Assembly: GCA_963849485.1 (NCBI GenBank)
Contig: CAWKIF010000083.1
Span: forward strand, 1 to 9,015
DNA from: CAVTWJ01 sp963849485
GTDB lineage: Bacteria > Oederibacteriota > Muellerivitia > Muellerivitales > Muellerivitaceae
Direction: 5' to 3'
Length of the DNA: 9,015 nucleotides
Positions within the stretch are counted from its first letter, which is position 1, and every line of letters starts with the position of its first letter. The translations under genes were made by a program, and so were the position numbers. The notes beneath the pieces were generated by a model that had not been told where the DNA came from, searched no databases, and saw nothing but the letters and a program-made list of their open reading frames with translations. Shown one piece after another: positions 1-5,722 of this stretch.

Positions 1-728
1 GCCCTGATGCTGACCACCACGGCGGTTGACATGGATTTCGAGACCAAAACCGGTTCATTACCTTGACCATTGACGAGTCGCCGGAAATGACGGAAAGGAT
101 ATTGGCCCGGCAAAGGGAGCTAGAGACCTTGGAGGGGTTATCCAAGAAGCGGTGCCAGGACGTGGTGGCCCGGAGGCACCAGAACGCCCAAAGGCTCCTG
201 CGGCCGCTGTCGGTGGTGAACCCCTACGCCCCGAAGCTGACCTTCCCGGCGAACAGTTTGAGGGCGAGGCGCGACCACAAGAAGTACCTGGGGTTGATCC
301 GGGTGATCGCCTTCCTGCACCAGTACCAGAGGGAGGTCAAGACCCATGCCTTGGCCGGGGGTGAGGAAGTGCAGTACGTGGAAGTGACCTTGGCCGACAT
401 TGAGAGGGCCAACCGGCTGTCGGGGGAGGTATTGGGGCAGACGATGGGGGAGCTATCGGCCCCAGGGCGGGCCTTGCTTGCCAAGGTGCGGGAGATGGTG
501 AAAGAACGCGGCAAGGGCCGGGAGTACAAGTTCACGAGGCGGGATATCCGGGAGTATTCGGGGTGGAGCGACTTCCAGGTGAAGACCCATATCGGGGAGT
601 TGGAAGACCTGGAATACCTGTACACGGTGACGGGGCAGAAGGGGAAGGAGTACGTCTACGAGCTAATGGCCCCGGAGGATGGGAAGCCCTTCCTGGCCGG
701 GTTGACGAAGGCGGAGGCCCTGGCCTAA
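1..728 (+). CDS. Primase-like replication protein of a mobile element, C-terminal part, 5' truncated by the window and frameshifted
   Basis: I recognise the C-terminal part of a family often annotated as CHC2-type DNA primase, which I recall beside tandem tyrosine recombinases in mobile elements. The N-terminal zinc-finger and ATPase parts would lie outside the window, so the assignment rests on the tail alone. Counting from codon 63-65, conserved-looking blocks are ARRHQNAQRLLRPLSVVNPY (36-55), an RRDHKKYLGLIR block (69-80) and a winged-helix-like segment FTRRDIREYSGWSDFQVK (157-174). The first 62 bases read well in another frame (ALMLTTTAVDMDFETK). Adding one A to the AAAA run at 46-49 joins the two frames as ETK-NRF-ITLTIDES. 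The TTG at 63 is therefore not a real start. The gene is either decayed or carries a sequencing error. The predicted role is replication or DNA processing of the element. No strong terminator follows. Confidence 0.7.
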
Positions 729-784
729 ATCCCATTAAGCCCTGAAGGGGGTCAAAACCCTTATGGGGTCAGCAGATCGGGGAA

Positions 785-802
785 GGGGTCGTGCCCGACC
801 CC
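785..802. repeat. Perfect hairpin overlapping repeat copy 1
   Basis: GGGGTCG pairs with CGACCCC across a TGCC loop, giving a 7-bp perfect stem. No T run follows, so it is not a standard intrinsic terminator. Its right arm supplies the GACCC box of repeat copy 1, which suggests the structure belongs to a protein- or recombinase-binding site. Confidence 0.55.
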
Positions 803-818
803 GCCCCCAACAGTATCA
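797..818 (+). repeat. Spaced repeat copy 1 (RACCC-N11-GYATCA)
   Basis: GACCC at 797-801 and GTATCA at 813-818 are separated by 11 bases. This is the only copy with 11 rather than 10. It is closest to copies 5 and 6 in its C-rich middle. Confidence 0.5.
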
Positions 819-844
819 AAAACGGTTGATCCAGGTTGACGGAA

Positions 845-958
845 CCCCTGGGGGGGGGTATCCGCACAATTCGCACCTCTGGGAGCCTAGGCGGGACAAC
901 CATGGTTGTCTTGTCTGACAACAGCAAAAGGGGTGGATTAGCTGTTGTCCCCTGGGGG
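845..958. repeat. GACAAC/GTTGTC inverted cluster flanked by CCCCTGGGGG copies
   Basis: Four copies of one hexamer alternate in orientation: GACAAC 895-900, GTTGTC 905-910, GACAAC 917-922 and GTTGTC 944-949. The first pair forms the perfect 16-bp palindrome GACAAC-CATG-GTTGTC. The middle pair encloses six bases, like the arm-core-arm layout of Xer/dif-type sites. The outer pair extends to 9-bp perfect arms (917-925 with 941-949). The near-palindrome CCCCTGGGGG occurs at 845-854 and 949-958, bracketing the cluster. It is a candidate crossover site for the recombinases or an operator. The repeats are seen; the function is inferred. Confidence 0.5.
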
Positions 959-966
959 TGGAAAAA

Positions 967-984
967 ACTTTAGCCCACTAAAGT
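967..984. repeat. AT-rich perfect hairpin
   Basis: ACTTTAG (967-973) pairs with CTAAAGT (978-984) over a CCCA loop. A short T-rich stretch (CGTTTT) follows, so a weak terminator is possible, but the stem is AT-rich and no gene ends just upstream. It lies next to the GACAAC cluster and may belong to the same complex site. Confidence 0.4.
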
Positions 985-1030
985 CGTTTTGGAGCGCTTT
1001 TGGGCCTGATACAAGGATTTGGGAGATCGT

Positions 1031-1060
1031 GCGACGGCGAACCCAGCTATCAACGCATCA
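1031..1060 (+). repeat. Spaced repeat copy 2
   Basis: GCGACGGCGAACCC (1031-1044), ten bases, then GCATCA (1055-1060). It shares the GCGAYGGCGAACCC box with copies 3 and 4. Confidence 0.6.
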
Positions 1061-1077
1061 AGAAACCGGTGGGGAAA

Positions 1078-1119
1078 CAGTTCCGAGCCATGGAACTGAA
1101 ATGTCCGACAGTAGGACAT
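1078..1119. repeat. Two tandem hairpins with 7-nt loops
   Basis: CAGTTCC (1078-1084) pairs with GGAACTG (1092-1098) over a 7-nt loop. Two bases later ATGTCC (1101-1106) pairs with GGACAT (1114-1119), also over 7 nt. Weaker CCAG/CTGG arms follow at 1126-1141. These occupy the spacer between repeat copies 2 and 3. Folded single strands or a small RNA are possible; no promoter is visible. Confidence 0.45.
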
Positions 1120-1165
1120 GAAAATCCAGGTTTTACACTGGTAAATGGCCGACTTCCGAAAATTC

Positions 1166-1194
1166 CGATGGCGAACCCCCCTATCCGAGCATCA
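1166..1194 (+). repeat. Spaced repeat copy 3
   Basis: CGATGGCGAACCC (1166-1178), ten bases, then GCATCA (1189-1194). Identity with copy 4 continues past the box as GGGTTGGGT against GTGTTGGGT, making these two the most similar pair. Confidence 0.65.
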
Positions 1195-1257
1195 GGGTTG
1201 GGTGGTGGATTGGGTAGTTAGAAGCTGGAAATGGTCTCTGGTAGAGGGTTTGGTTTT

Positions 1258-1274
1258 GTTCAATCCATTTGAAC
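1258..1274. repeat. Perfect hairpin in the spacer between copies 3 and 4
   Basis: GTTCAA (1258-1263) pairs with TTGAAC (1269-1274) over a 5-nt TCCAT loop. Confidence 0.35.
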
Positions 1275-1320
1275 TGGAAAAGTGAGTTTGAGTGAATGAA
1301 ATAGCGGATTTTTGGAAAGA

Positions 1321-1350
1321 GCGATGGCGAACCCCCCTTGATCTGCATCA
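1321..1350 (+). repeat. Spaced repeat copy 4
   Basis: GCGATGGCGAACCC (1321-1334), ten bases, then GCATCA (1345-1350). The GCATCA box starts 156 bases after that of copy 3. Confidence 0.65.
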
Positions 1351-1468
1351 GTGTTGGGTAGGTTGAGAGAGGTAAAGCGGTAGGAAGAATGGGTTTACAC
1401 GGAACTTGAATCTGATTAAAGCGAAATTCGAGATTTTTACATTGGTTTTATTGAGTTTCATTGAGACA

Positions 1469-1498
1469 GCGACGCCAGACCCCACCCCCTCAGTATCA
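1469..1498 (+). repeat. Spaced repeat copy 5
   Basis: GCGACGCCAGACCC (1469-1482), ten C-rich bases, then GTATCA (1493-1498). It links the GCGAYG-type copies (2-4) to the GACCC/GTATCA type (copy 1). Confidence 0.55.
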
Positions 1499-1814
1499 GT
1501 TTTTGTTTATGGTTTGGGGTGTGTGAGTGAGGTGAGTAGCGTGGGCGGTTGGTTGTGGTAGCTGACTAGGTGACTTGGAGGGTAGTTGGAGGTTACTTGG
1601 CGGCGAGGCTAAGGCACGGCAAAACCCTGTAAACACGCGGGGCCTTGAGAGATTGAGGGCCGCTTGGTGGCTTGGGGGTGGAAGACCGATACCCCCCCTT
1701 TGTGGCGAAGCGGTCATACCTGGAAGTGTTCCTCCCGTAAGTATCGGCGCGCGTTGATACTTTATTTTCCTAAAACCCTTATGCCCAAAGGCGTTTAGCG
1801 AAAAGCCTGCGCCC

Positions 1815-1835
1815 GACCCATCCCACTCCGCATCA
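1815..1835 (+). repeat. Spaced repeat copy 6, just upstream of the recombinase ribosome-binding site
   Basis: GACCC (1815-1819), ten bases, then GCATCA (1830-1835). It ends 10 bases before the Shine-Dalgarno of the first recombinase, so a protein bound here could control that operon. Confidence 0.5.
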
Positions 1836-1844
1836 AATTCAATC

Positions 1845-1853
1845 AAAGGAGGT
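1845..1853 (+). promoter_or_regulatory. Strong Shine-Dalgarno for recombinase 1
   Basis: AAAGGAGGT ends six bases before the ATG at 1860 and closely matches the anti-Shine-Dalgarno. It fixes this start. Confidence 0.85.
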
Positions 1854-1859
1854 GCCGTT

Positions 1860-2846
1860 ATGGAAGCGCATTTGGGTTTGGATGGCCTTTCGGGGAGGTT
1901 TCTGGAAGCGTTGAAGGTGAAGGGGTATTCCCCGGCCAGCTTGGAGTCTTTCGGCCTGCACTTGAAGCCGTTCGTGGCCTTCTTGGAAGGGCGGGGAATC
2001 TTTGACCTGCGCCGGGTGAGGAAGGAAGACCTATTGGCCTACCAAGTCCATTGGGTGGAGGCCAAGACCGCCCTGGGGAAGCCATATGGATGGGGCACCC
2101 TGTGCCTGAAAACCAGGGTGGTCAAGAGGCTCTTTGAGTGGCTGGAAGGGACGGGCCAAATCCTGCTCAACCCGGCGGAGGACATCAAGGAGCCCAAGCG
2201 GGTGGAAAGGCTGCCCCGGAATGTCCTGACCGTGGAGCAAGCCCAAAGGCTCTTGGAGGCCCCGGATATGGCGACCCCCACGGGGGTGAGGAACCGGGCG
2301 GTATTGGAAGTGCTGTATTCCACCGGCATCCGGCTTTCGGAGTTGACCCACCTGAGCCTGGGGGACGTGGACTTGGAGGGCGGGTTGTTGAGGGTGAACC
2401 AGGGCAAGGGGGCGAAAGACCGGGTAGTGCCCCTGGGGACGATGGCGGCGAAGGTGTTGAGGGGATACCTCAGCCAGGTCAGGCTCCTTTGCCTGGGGGA
2501 GCGGAAGGAGGAACGGCTTTTCCTGAACCATTCGGGCCAGCCCCTTTCCAAGATGATGGTGCAGATCATCGTGAGGGACTACGCCAGGAAGGCGGGGTTG
2601 ACCGTGAGGGTGACGCCCCATGTTTTGAGGCATACCTTTGCCACGCAGTTGGTGAGGAACGGCGCGCCGGTGGAGCTGGTTTCCCGGATGCTGGGGCATT
2701 CCGATTTATCCGTGACCCATGTTTACGTGAGGGTGGCCGGGGCGGAGGTGAAGCAGACGCACCAGGAGAGCCACCCGAAGGAGCGGGGGGCGGAGACGGT
2801 GCCGGAAGCCAACCCCACGGCTTTCAAGGGGTGGAGCCATGAATGA
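1860..2846 (+). CDS. Tyrosine recombinase, XerC/XerD type (first of an overlapping pair)
   Basis: This is a site-specific DNA recombinase of 328 residues, of usual Xer/phage-integrase length. An N-terminal helical core-binding domain spans about 8-100 (LKVKGYSPASLESF is typical). The catalytic domain spans about 120-295. The expected active-site set is present: R158 in STGIRLSEL, K183 in QGKGAKDRVVPLG, H254 and R257 in PHVLRH, H280 in LGH, and nucleophile Y289 in THVYVRV. The tail after 295 contains HPKER, like the HPRER of the next protein, then an extra 20 or so residues. Its 3' end overlaps the next start by 8 bp, so the two are probably translationally coupled and may act as a heterotetramer like XerC/XerD. 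Likely substrates lie in the repeat-rich region upstream. The family call is secure; the target site is inferred. Confidence 0.95.
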   Translation: MEAHLGLDGLSGRFLEALKVKGYSPASLESFGLHLKPFVAFLEGRGIFDLRRVRKEDLLAYQVHWVEAKTALGKPYGWGTLCLKTRVVKRLFEWLEGTGQILLNPAEDIKEPKRVERLPRNVLTVEQAQRLLEAPDMATPTGVRNRAVLEVLYSTGIRLSELTHLSLGDVDLEGGLLRVNQGKGAKDRVVPLGTMAAKVLRGYLSQVRLLCLGERKEERLFLNHSGQPLSKMMVQIIVRDYARKAGLTVRVTPHVLRHTFATQLVRNGAPVELVSRMLGHSDLSVTHVYVRVAGAEVKQTHQESHPKERGAETVPEANPTAFKGWSHE

Positions 2847-3768
2847 GTTGGAGGATTACGCGGAGAAGTTCAGGGCTCACTTGCTGGTTTTGAATTACGC
2901 CCCCCGAAGCATCGAGTCCTATGGCTACTACCTGGGGCAGTTCTTCCGGTACTTGCGGGAGGTGGGGCTGGACGACTTGGCGGCGTTGACGCCCGCCCAC
3001 TTGAGGGACTATCAGGCCCACCTGTGGGAAAAGGCCAACGAAAGCGGAAGACCCTTGTCGCCCAACTCCCAAAACAGCGCCTTGCGGGGGGTGAAGGTTT
3101 TCTTCCGGGTGATGAAACAGGAGGGGTATTTGGCGGGCGATCCGGCCAGGGATGTTCCCTTTGCCAAGCTTCAAAAGAGGCTTCCCCGGTCGGTACTGAC
3201 AAGGCAGGAGATGAGGAAGCTCCTGGACGCCCCCAATGTGCACACGGTTTTGGGATACCGGGACAGGGCCTTGTTGGAGTTGATGTATTCCACGGCCATG
3301 AGGCGGGCCGAGGTCGTGGGGTTGCTGGTGGAGGACGTGGATTTTGAGGGCGGGTTCGTGAGGGTGAACGAGGGGAAGGGGCGGAAAGACCGGGTAGTGC
3401 CTTTGGGGAAGGTGGCCGGGAAGTACCTGGAAAACTACCTCAAGGTGATCCGGCCCGAGTTGGTGAAGAACCCGATGGAGCGGGGGTTGTTCCTGGGGCA
3501 GTACGGGAACCCGCTGACCGGGGACGTGATATGGCGGATGGTGAAACAGTATGGGCGAAAGGCGGGGCTGGGGAAGAACGTCCACCCCCACACCTTCCGG
3601 CACACTTGCGCGACCTTGATGATGAAGAACAAGGCGAACATCCGGCACATCCAGGAGCTATTGGGGCACCAGTCGTTACTGTCCACGCAGGTCTATACGG
3701 CGGTGTCCATTACGGATTTGAAGGAAGCGCATCAGAAATATCATCCGCGAGAGCGGGAGAGAATGTAG
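2839..3768 (+). CDS. Tyrosine recombinase, XerC/XerD type (second of the pair)
   Basis: This 309-residue paralogue of the preceding recombinase shares blocks such as RLPR-VLT, STxxR and GKGxKDRVVPLG. The core-binding domain is about 5-95 and the catalytic domain about 118-290. Active-site residues visible are R155 in STAMRRAEV, K180 in EGKGRKDR, H251 and R254 in HPHTFRH, H277 in LGH, and Y286 in STQVYTAV. It ends with HPRERERM. The ATG lies inside the last codons of recombinase 1 (ATGAATGA), with a G-rich GGTGGAG stretch before it, which indicates one operon. Two intact but divergent recombinases suggest strand exchange on an asymmetric site, each protein cleaving one strand. Confidence 0.95.
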   Translation: MNELEDYAEKFRAHLLVLNYAPRSIESYGYYLGQFFRYLREVGLDDLAALTPAHLRDYQAHLWEKANESGRPLSPNSQNSALRGVKVFFRVMKQEGYLAGDPARDVPFAKLQKRLPRSVLTRQEMRKLLDAPNVHTVLGYRDRALLELMYSTAMRRAEVVGLLVEDVDFEGGFVRVNEGKGRKDRVVPLGKVAGKYLENYLKVIRPELVKNPMERGLFLGQYGNPLTGDVIWRMVKQYGRKAGLGKNVHPHTFRHTCATLMMKNKANIRHIQELLGHQSLLSTQVYTAVSITDLKEAHQKYHPRERERM

Positions 3769-3810
3769 GAGCGGAAAAGAAGTATCCTTACGGAAGGGAA
3801 AGGGGGCGTT

Positions 3811-4305
3811 ATGGCGACACTGGAAGAGCAGGTGAAAGAGTTGACGGAAAGGTTGGAAAAGGTGGAGAGGCAGTTGGGCGTGGCACCCTTGAAGGGGCTC
3901 TTGGCCGACTTCAAAACCATGATGGAAAATTTCGACAACCGGACGTTGGAATATATTTTTCAGGGTGAGGGTGATGGGGAGTTGGCTATGGCTTTGATGG
4001 GCCAGGAAAAAGCGGTCTTGGAGAACGCGAAAAGGGCGCTTTCCAAGACCCGGTGGAAACGCATTTATGGGGCTATGGAGGATTTGACGGTGGAGGGCGT
4101 GTCGAAGGATTGGGTAGAGGCGAAGCAGGAGAATTTACAGCGCAAGATTCAAAAGCTGGAACAGATGGGGGATATCGTGGTTGCGGGTATGTATGACGAC
4201 CATGAATTATTGGCGGGGACGCCTTGGACGGGGAAGTGGGAAGAAAAACCGAAGATGGATTTACGGGAGTGGAAGGCGAAGGTGTTGGATTCGTTGGCCG
4301 GATGA
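3811..4305 (+). CDS. Coiled-coil protein with a FliG C-terminal-like domain, recombinase operon accessory
   Basis: The protein has 164 residues and starts at an ATG preceded by AAAGGGGG, 42 bp after recombinase 2 and ahead of the operon terminator. Residues 3-24 have a heptad pattern and should form a coiled coil. Residues 32-125 align end to end, from memory, with the FliG C-terminal domain: LAMALMGQE (58-66) against LALALKGAS, LSKTRWKRI (77-85) against MSKRAA-type text, VEAKQENL (102-109) against VEEAQQKI, and LEQMGDIVV (116-124) against LEEAGEIVI. The charged residues FliG uses for torque (K264, R281, D288, D289 in E. coli numbering) are M63, T80, G87 and A88 here, so a motor role is unlikely. 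No signal peptide or membrane segment is seen. It may be a cytoplasmic assembly or regulatory partner of the recombinases. The fold is likely; the role is unknown. Confidence 0.8.
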   Translation: MATLEEQVKELTERLEKVERQLGVAPLKGLLADFKTMMENFDNRTLEYIFQGEGDGELAMALMGQEKAVLENAKRALSKTRWKRIYGAMEDLTVEGVSKDWVEAKQENLQRKIQKLEQMGDIVVAGMYDDHELLAGTPWTGKWEEKPKMDLREWKAKVLDSLAG

Positions 4306-4310
4306 TGGAG

Positions 4311-4353
4311 GGGGAACGGGATCCACGGGAGTGGATTTCGTTCCCCTTTTTAT
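4311..4353 (+). terminator. Intrinsic terminator of the recombinase operon
   Basis: GGGGAACG (4311-4318) pairs with CGTTCCCC (4339-4346). Inside it ATCCAC pairs with GTGGAT over a GGGA loop, giving a long GC-rich stem. TTTTTATTT follows. It begins five bases after the stop of the FliG-C-like gene. Confidence 0.9.
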
Positions 4354-4443
4354 TTGAGCTTTTTTTCTTCGAGGCGTGAGGCAAAGCACCGACGAACAGC
4401 CACACCGAGGAATCAAAGGCAATGCCACCCCCTCCCCCGCCTT

Positions 4444-4511
4444 GGTTGCCCCCTTTGGAAACCCCCATCCGAGGCGCCCCCACCTACAAGGAATCCCCAA
4501 AGGGGGCAACC
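4444..4511. repeat. 15-bp perfect inverted repeat
   Basis: GGTTGCCCCCTTTGG (4444-4458) and CCAAAGGGGGCAACC (4497-4511) are exact reverse complements 38 bases apart. They could be the ends of a 68-bp miniature element or a large cruciform. I see no target-site duplication, and no T run makes it a terminator. Confidence 0.55.
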
Positions 4512-4781
4512 CATCCTTCTCCATCGCTGAAATCGAAATCGATGGAGCCTCTTTTGGGGGAAGGGGTGCGCACCACGGCCCCCGGTGCGCCCTAAAGGGT
4601 CATGGCCTTTGCATTTTTTTATCCTCCACCCCCGCCGAGGCCGGCACGACATGGCCGCGGCGGTCCCTTGTGGCCTTTGGGCCGAGGGGCAAACAACAGA
4701 GAGAAGAGGCTTTGGATTCCAGGGCCCTCAAAAAGCGCGGGCCTGAAAGCCAAAGACTTTTTTGTTTTGTCGTTCCGTCAC

Positions 4782-4816
4782 GGGCCTTGCGGCTTGACTT
4801 CAAAGGCGCAAGGCCC
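4782..4816. repeat. 10-bp perfect inverted repeat
   Basis: GGGCCTTGCG (4782-4791) pairs with CGCAAGGCCC (4807-4816) over a 15-nt loop. It has no adjacent gene end and no T run. Confidence 0.45.
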
Positions 4817-5086
4817 CTGCCGTCTCTTCCCCCGCCCGGTGCCTTCGGCACTCCCAGCGTCAAAGCCGCTTACGTGGAAGACCAAGAGCCACTCCAGCGG
4901 ATTTGCCGCCCCGTCCGCCCCCTTCTGGGGCTCCCCCGAAGAGAGAAATTAACCGGCTGTTTACAGGGTGAAAATCGGGTGTGTCGTGGCCGTTTGGCGG
5001 GGTGTAAAATACTCCTGTTTTTCAAAATGCCTCTATGGATTTTTTCAGATCGGGCCGGTCGTACGTATCAAGTAAAGGTATGACAT

Positions 5087-5722
5087 TTGAAAAAGTGCCT
5101 TCAAAACCGAACGCCTTCCAACATTCCGAAGCCTTCCCAACGCAAGGCCCCGCCGTGTTTTTATATCTTCCGTGAGCCGGAGTCTCGTACGTTTCATGAC
5201 AATATGGACCGGGTGACCAATGTGGCTTACCCAGATGGAACCTCGGAGACCACGGTTTACAATAAATTGGACGTTCAAAGCACAAGGGACCGGCAGTCGC
5301 GGATGACTAGATATACCTATGACGGGGACCGGCGCAAGATCACCATGACCGATCCGAAGACTCAAACAACGCAATACGGCTGGTGCGCCTGCGGGAGCAT
5401 GACGAGCCTGATGGACCCGAAGGGAAACAAGACGAGCTGGACCTATGACCTGGAAGGGCGGGTTGTCACAAAGACCTACATGGATTCCTCCAATTGGCAA
5501 TTTCTGTACGATCCCGCGATCAACCAGTTGGCTCAGTTGACGGACGCTAAACAACAACAGACCCAATATTCGTATGATGTGGATGGGAAGTTGATCGGGG
5601 TGAATTATTCCGTCGCTCAAAACTCGACACCACCGGTGGCTTACAGTTACGACTCGGTCTTAGGGCGGCTGGCAAGCATGTCAGATGGGACGGGGACGAC
5701 CAGTTATGCTTATTACCCATAG
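5087..5722 (+). CDS. Rhs/YD-repeat protein, N-terminal-lacking front fragment
   Basis: YD-repeat text begins near 5195 (FHDNMDRVTNVAYPDGTSE) and continues with repeats such as TYDGDRRKITMTDP, WTYDLEGRV, YSYDVDGKLIG and YSYDSVLGRL. A WCACG motif sits in YGWCACGSMTSLMDP. Such repeats wind into the beta-cocoon that encloses a C-terminal tip. The first 36 codons from the TTG at 5087 do not resemble Rhs and no ribosome-binding site is seen, so this is probably not the native start. The signal or PAAR region and most upstream repeats are missing. The frame stops at 5720-5722, but YD-repeat text resumes in the -1 frame immediately. Adding one C to the run at 5716-5718 restores AYYP-IGGAQ. The gene is thus 5'-deleted and frameshifted, or carries a sequencing error. 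Confidence 0.75.
   Translation: MKKCLQNRTPSNIPKPSQRKAPPCFYIFREPESRTFHDNMDRVTNVAYPDGTSETTVYNKLDVQSTRDRQSRMTRYTYDGDRRKITMTDPKTQTTQYGWCACGSMTSLMDPKGNKTSWTYDLEGRVVTKTYMDSSNWQFLYDPAINQLAQLTDAKQQQTQYSYDVDGKLIGVNYSVAQNSTPPVAYSYDSVLGRLASMSDGTGTTSYAYYP

Larger units (their letters stand above)
729..1859. other. Non-coding, repeat- and hairpin-rich region between primase-like gene and recombinases
   Basis: No credible gene is visible; the open frames here have no ribosome-binding site and no recognisable domain. The region holds six copies of a RACCC-N10/11-GYATCA motif, a cluster of GACAAC/GTTGTC words, a G9 tract (850-858) and several short perfect hairpins, most listed separately. Two weaker structures are GTATC/GATAC arms at 1741-1745 and 1756-1760, and an imperfect hairpin at 1789-1808 (AGGC-G-TTT against AAA-A-GCCT). 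By position, it could contain the recombination site or replication origin of the element. That is inference from context. Confidence 0.6.
4354..5086. other. Non-coding, inverted-repeat-rich junction region
   Basis: I see no credible gene. Long open frames exist on both strands but overlap each other, have arginine- and proline-rich shadow compositions, and lack ribosome-binding sites and domains. The region carries several inverted repeats, including CTCCATCG/CGATGGAG arms (4519-4526 with 4540-4547) and a GTGCC/GGCAC hairpin with a TTC loop near 4841-4853. The last stretch (about 5042-5080) translates as FSDRAGRTYQVKV before a stop. That resembles one YD repeat, so the boundary with the Rhs gene is probably rearranged. 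Confidence 0.5.

Noticed and set aside
1754..1782. TTGATA as a -35 of the recombinase operon
   Set aside because: At 17-18 bp spacing the candidate -10 is only CCTTAT or CTTATG, too weak to call.
797..1835. CRISPR array
   Set aside because: Copies are imperfect, the conserved part is short, intervals are 134-337 bp and uneven, and no cas gene is present.
1000..1846. Short open frames within the repeat-rich gap (73, 116 and 60 codons)
   Set aside because: They run through the repeat copies and hairpins, lack Shine-Dalgarno sequences and show no protein-like pattern.
2031..3648. Long minus-strand frames opposite the recombinases
   Set aside because: Shadow frames of two clear recombinase genes with complete catalytic motifs; their translations are low-complexity.
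4960..5045. IS-like end sequence (CAGG near 4973 and CCTG near 5012)
   Set aside because: The inverted match is short and imperfect, no transposase is nearby, and I cannot match it to an insertion sequence family with confidence.
4376..5083. A 235-codon + strand open frame and overlapping frames on both strands
   Set aside because: No ribosome-binding site, no recognisable domain and a low-complexity arginine/proline/glycine composition. Several overlapping frames are open at once, as expected in GC-rich non-coding DNA. Only its last dozen or so codons resemble a YD repeat.
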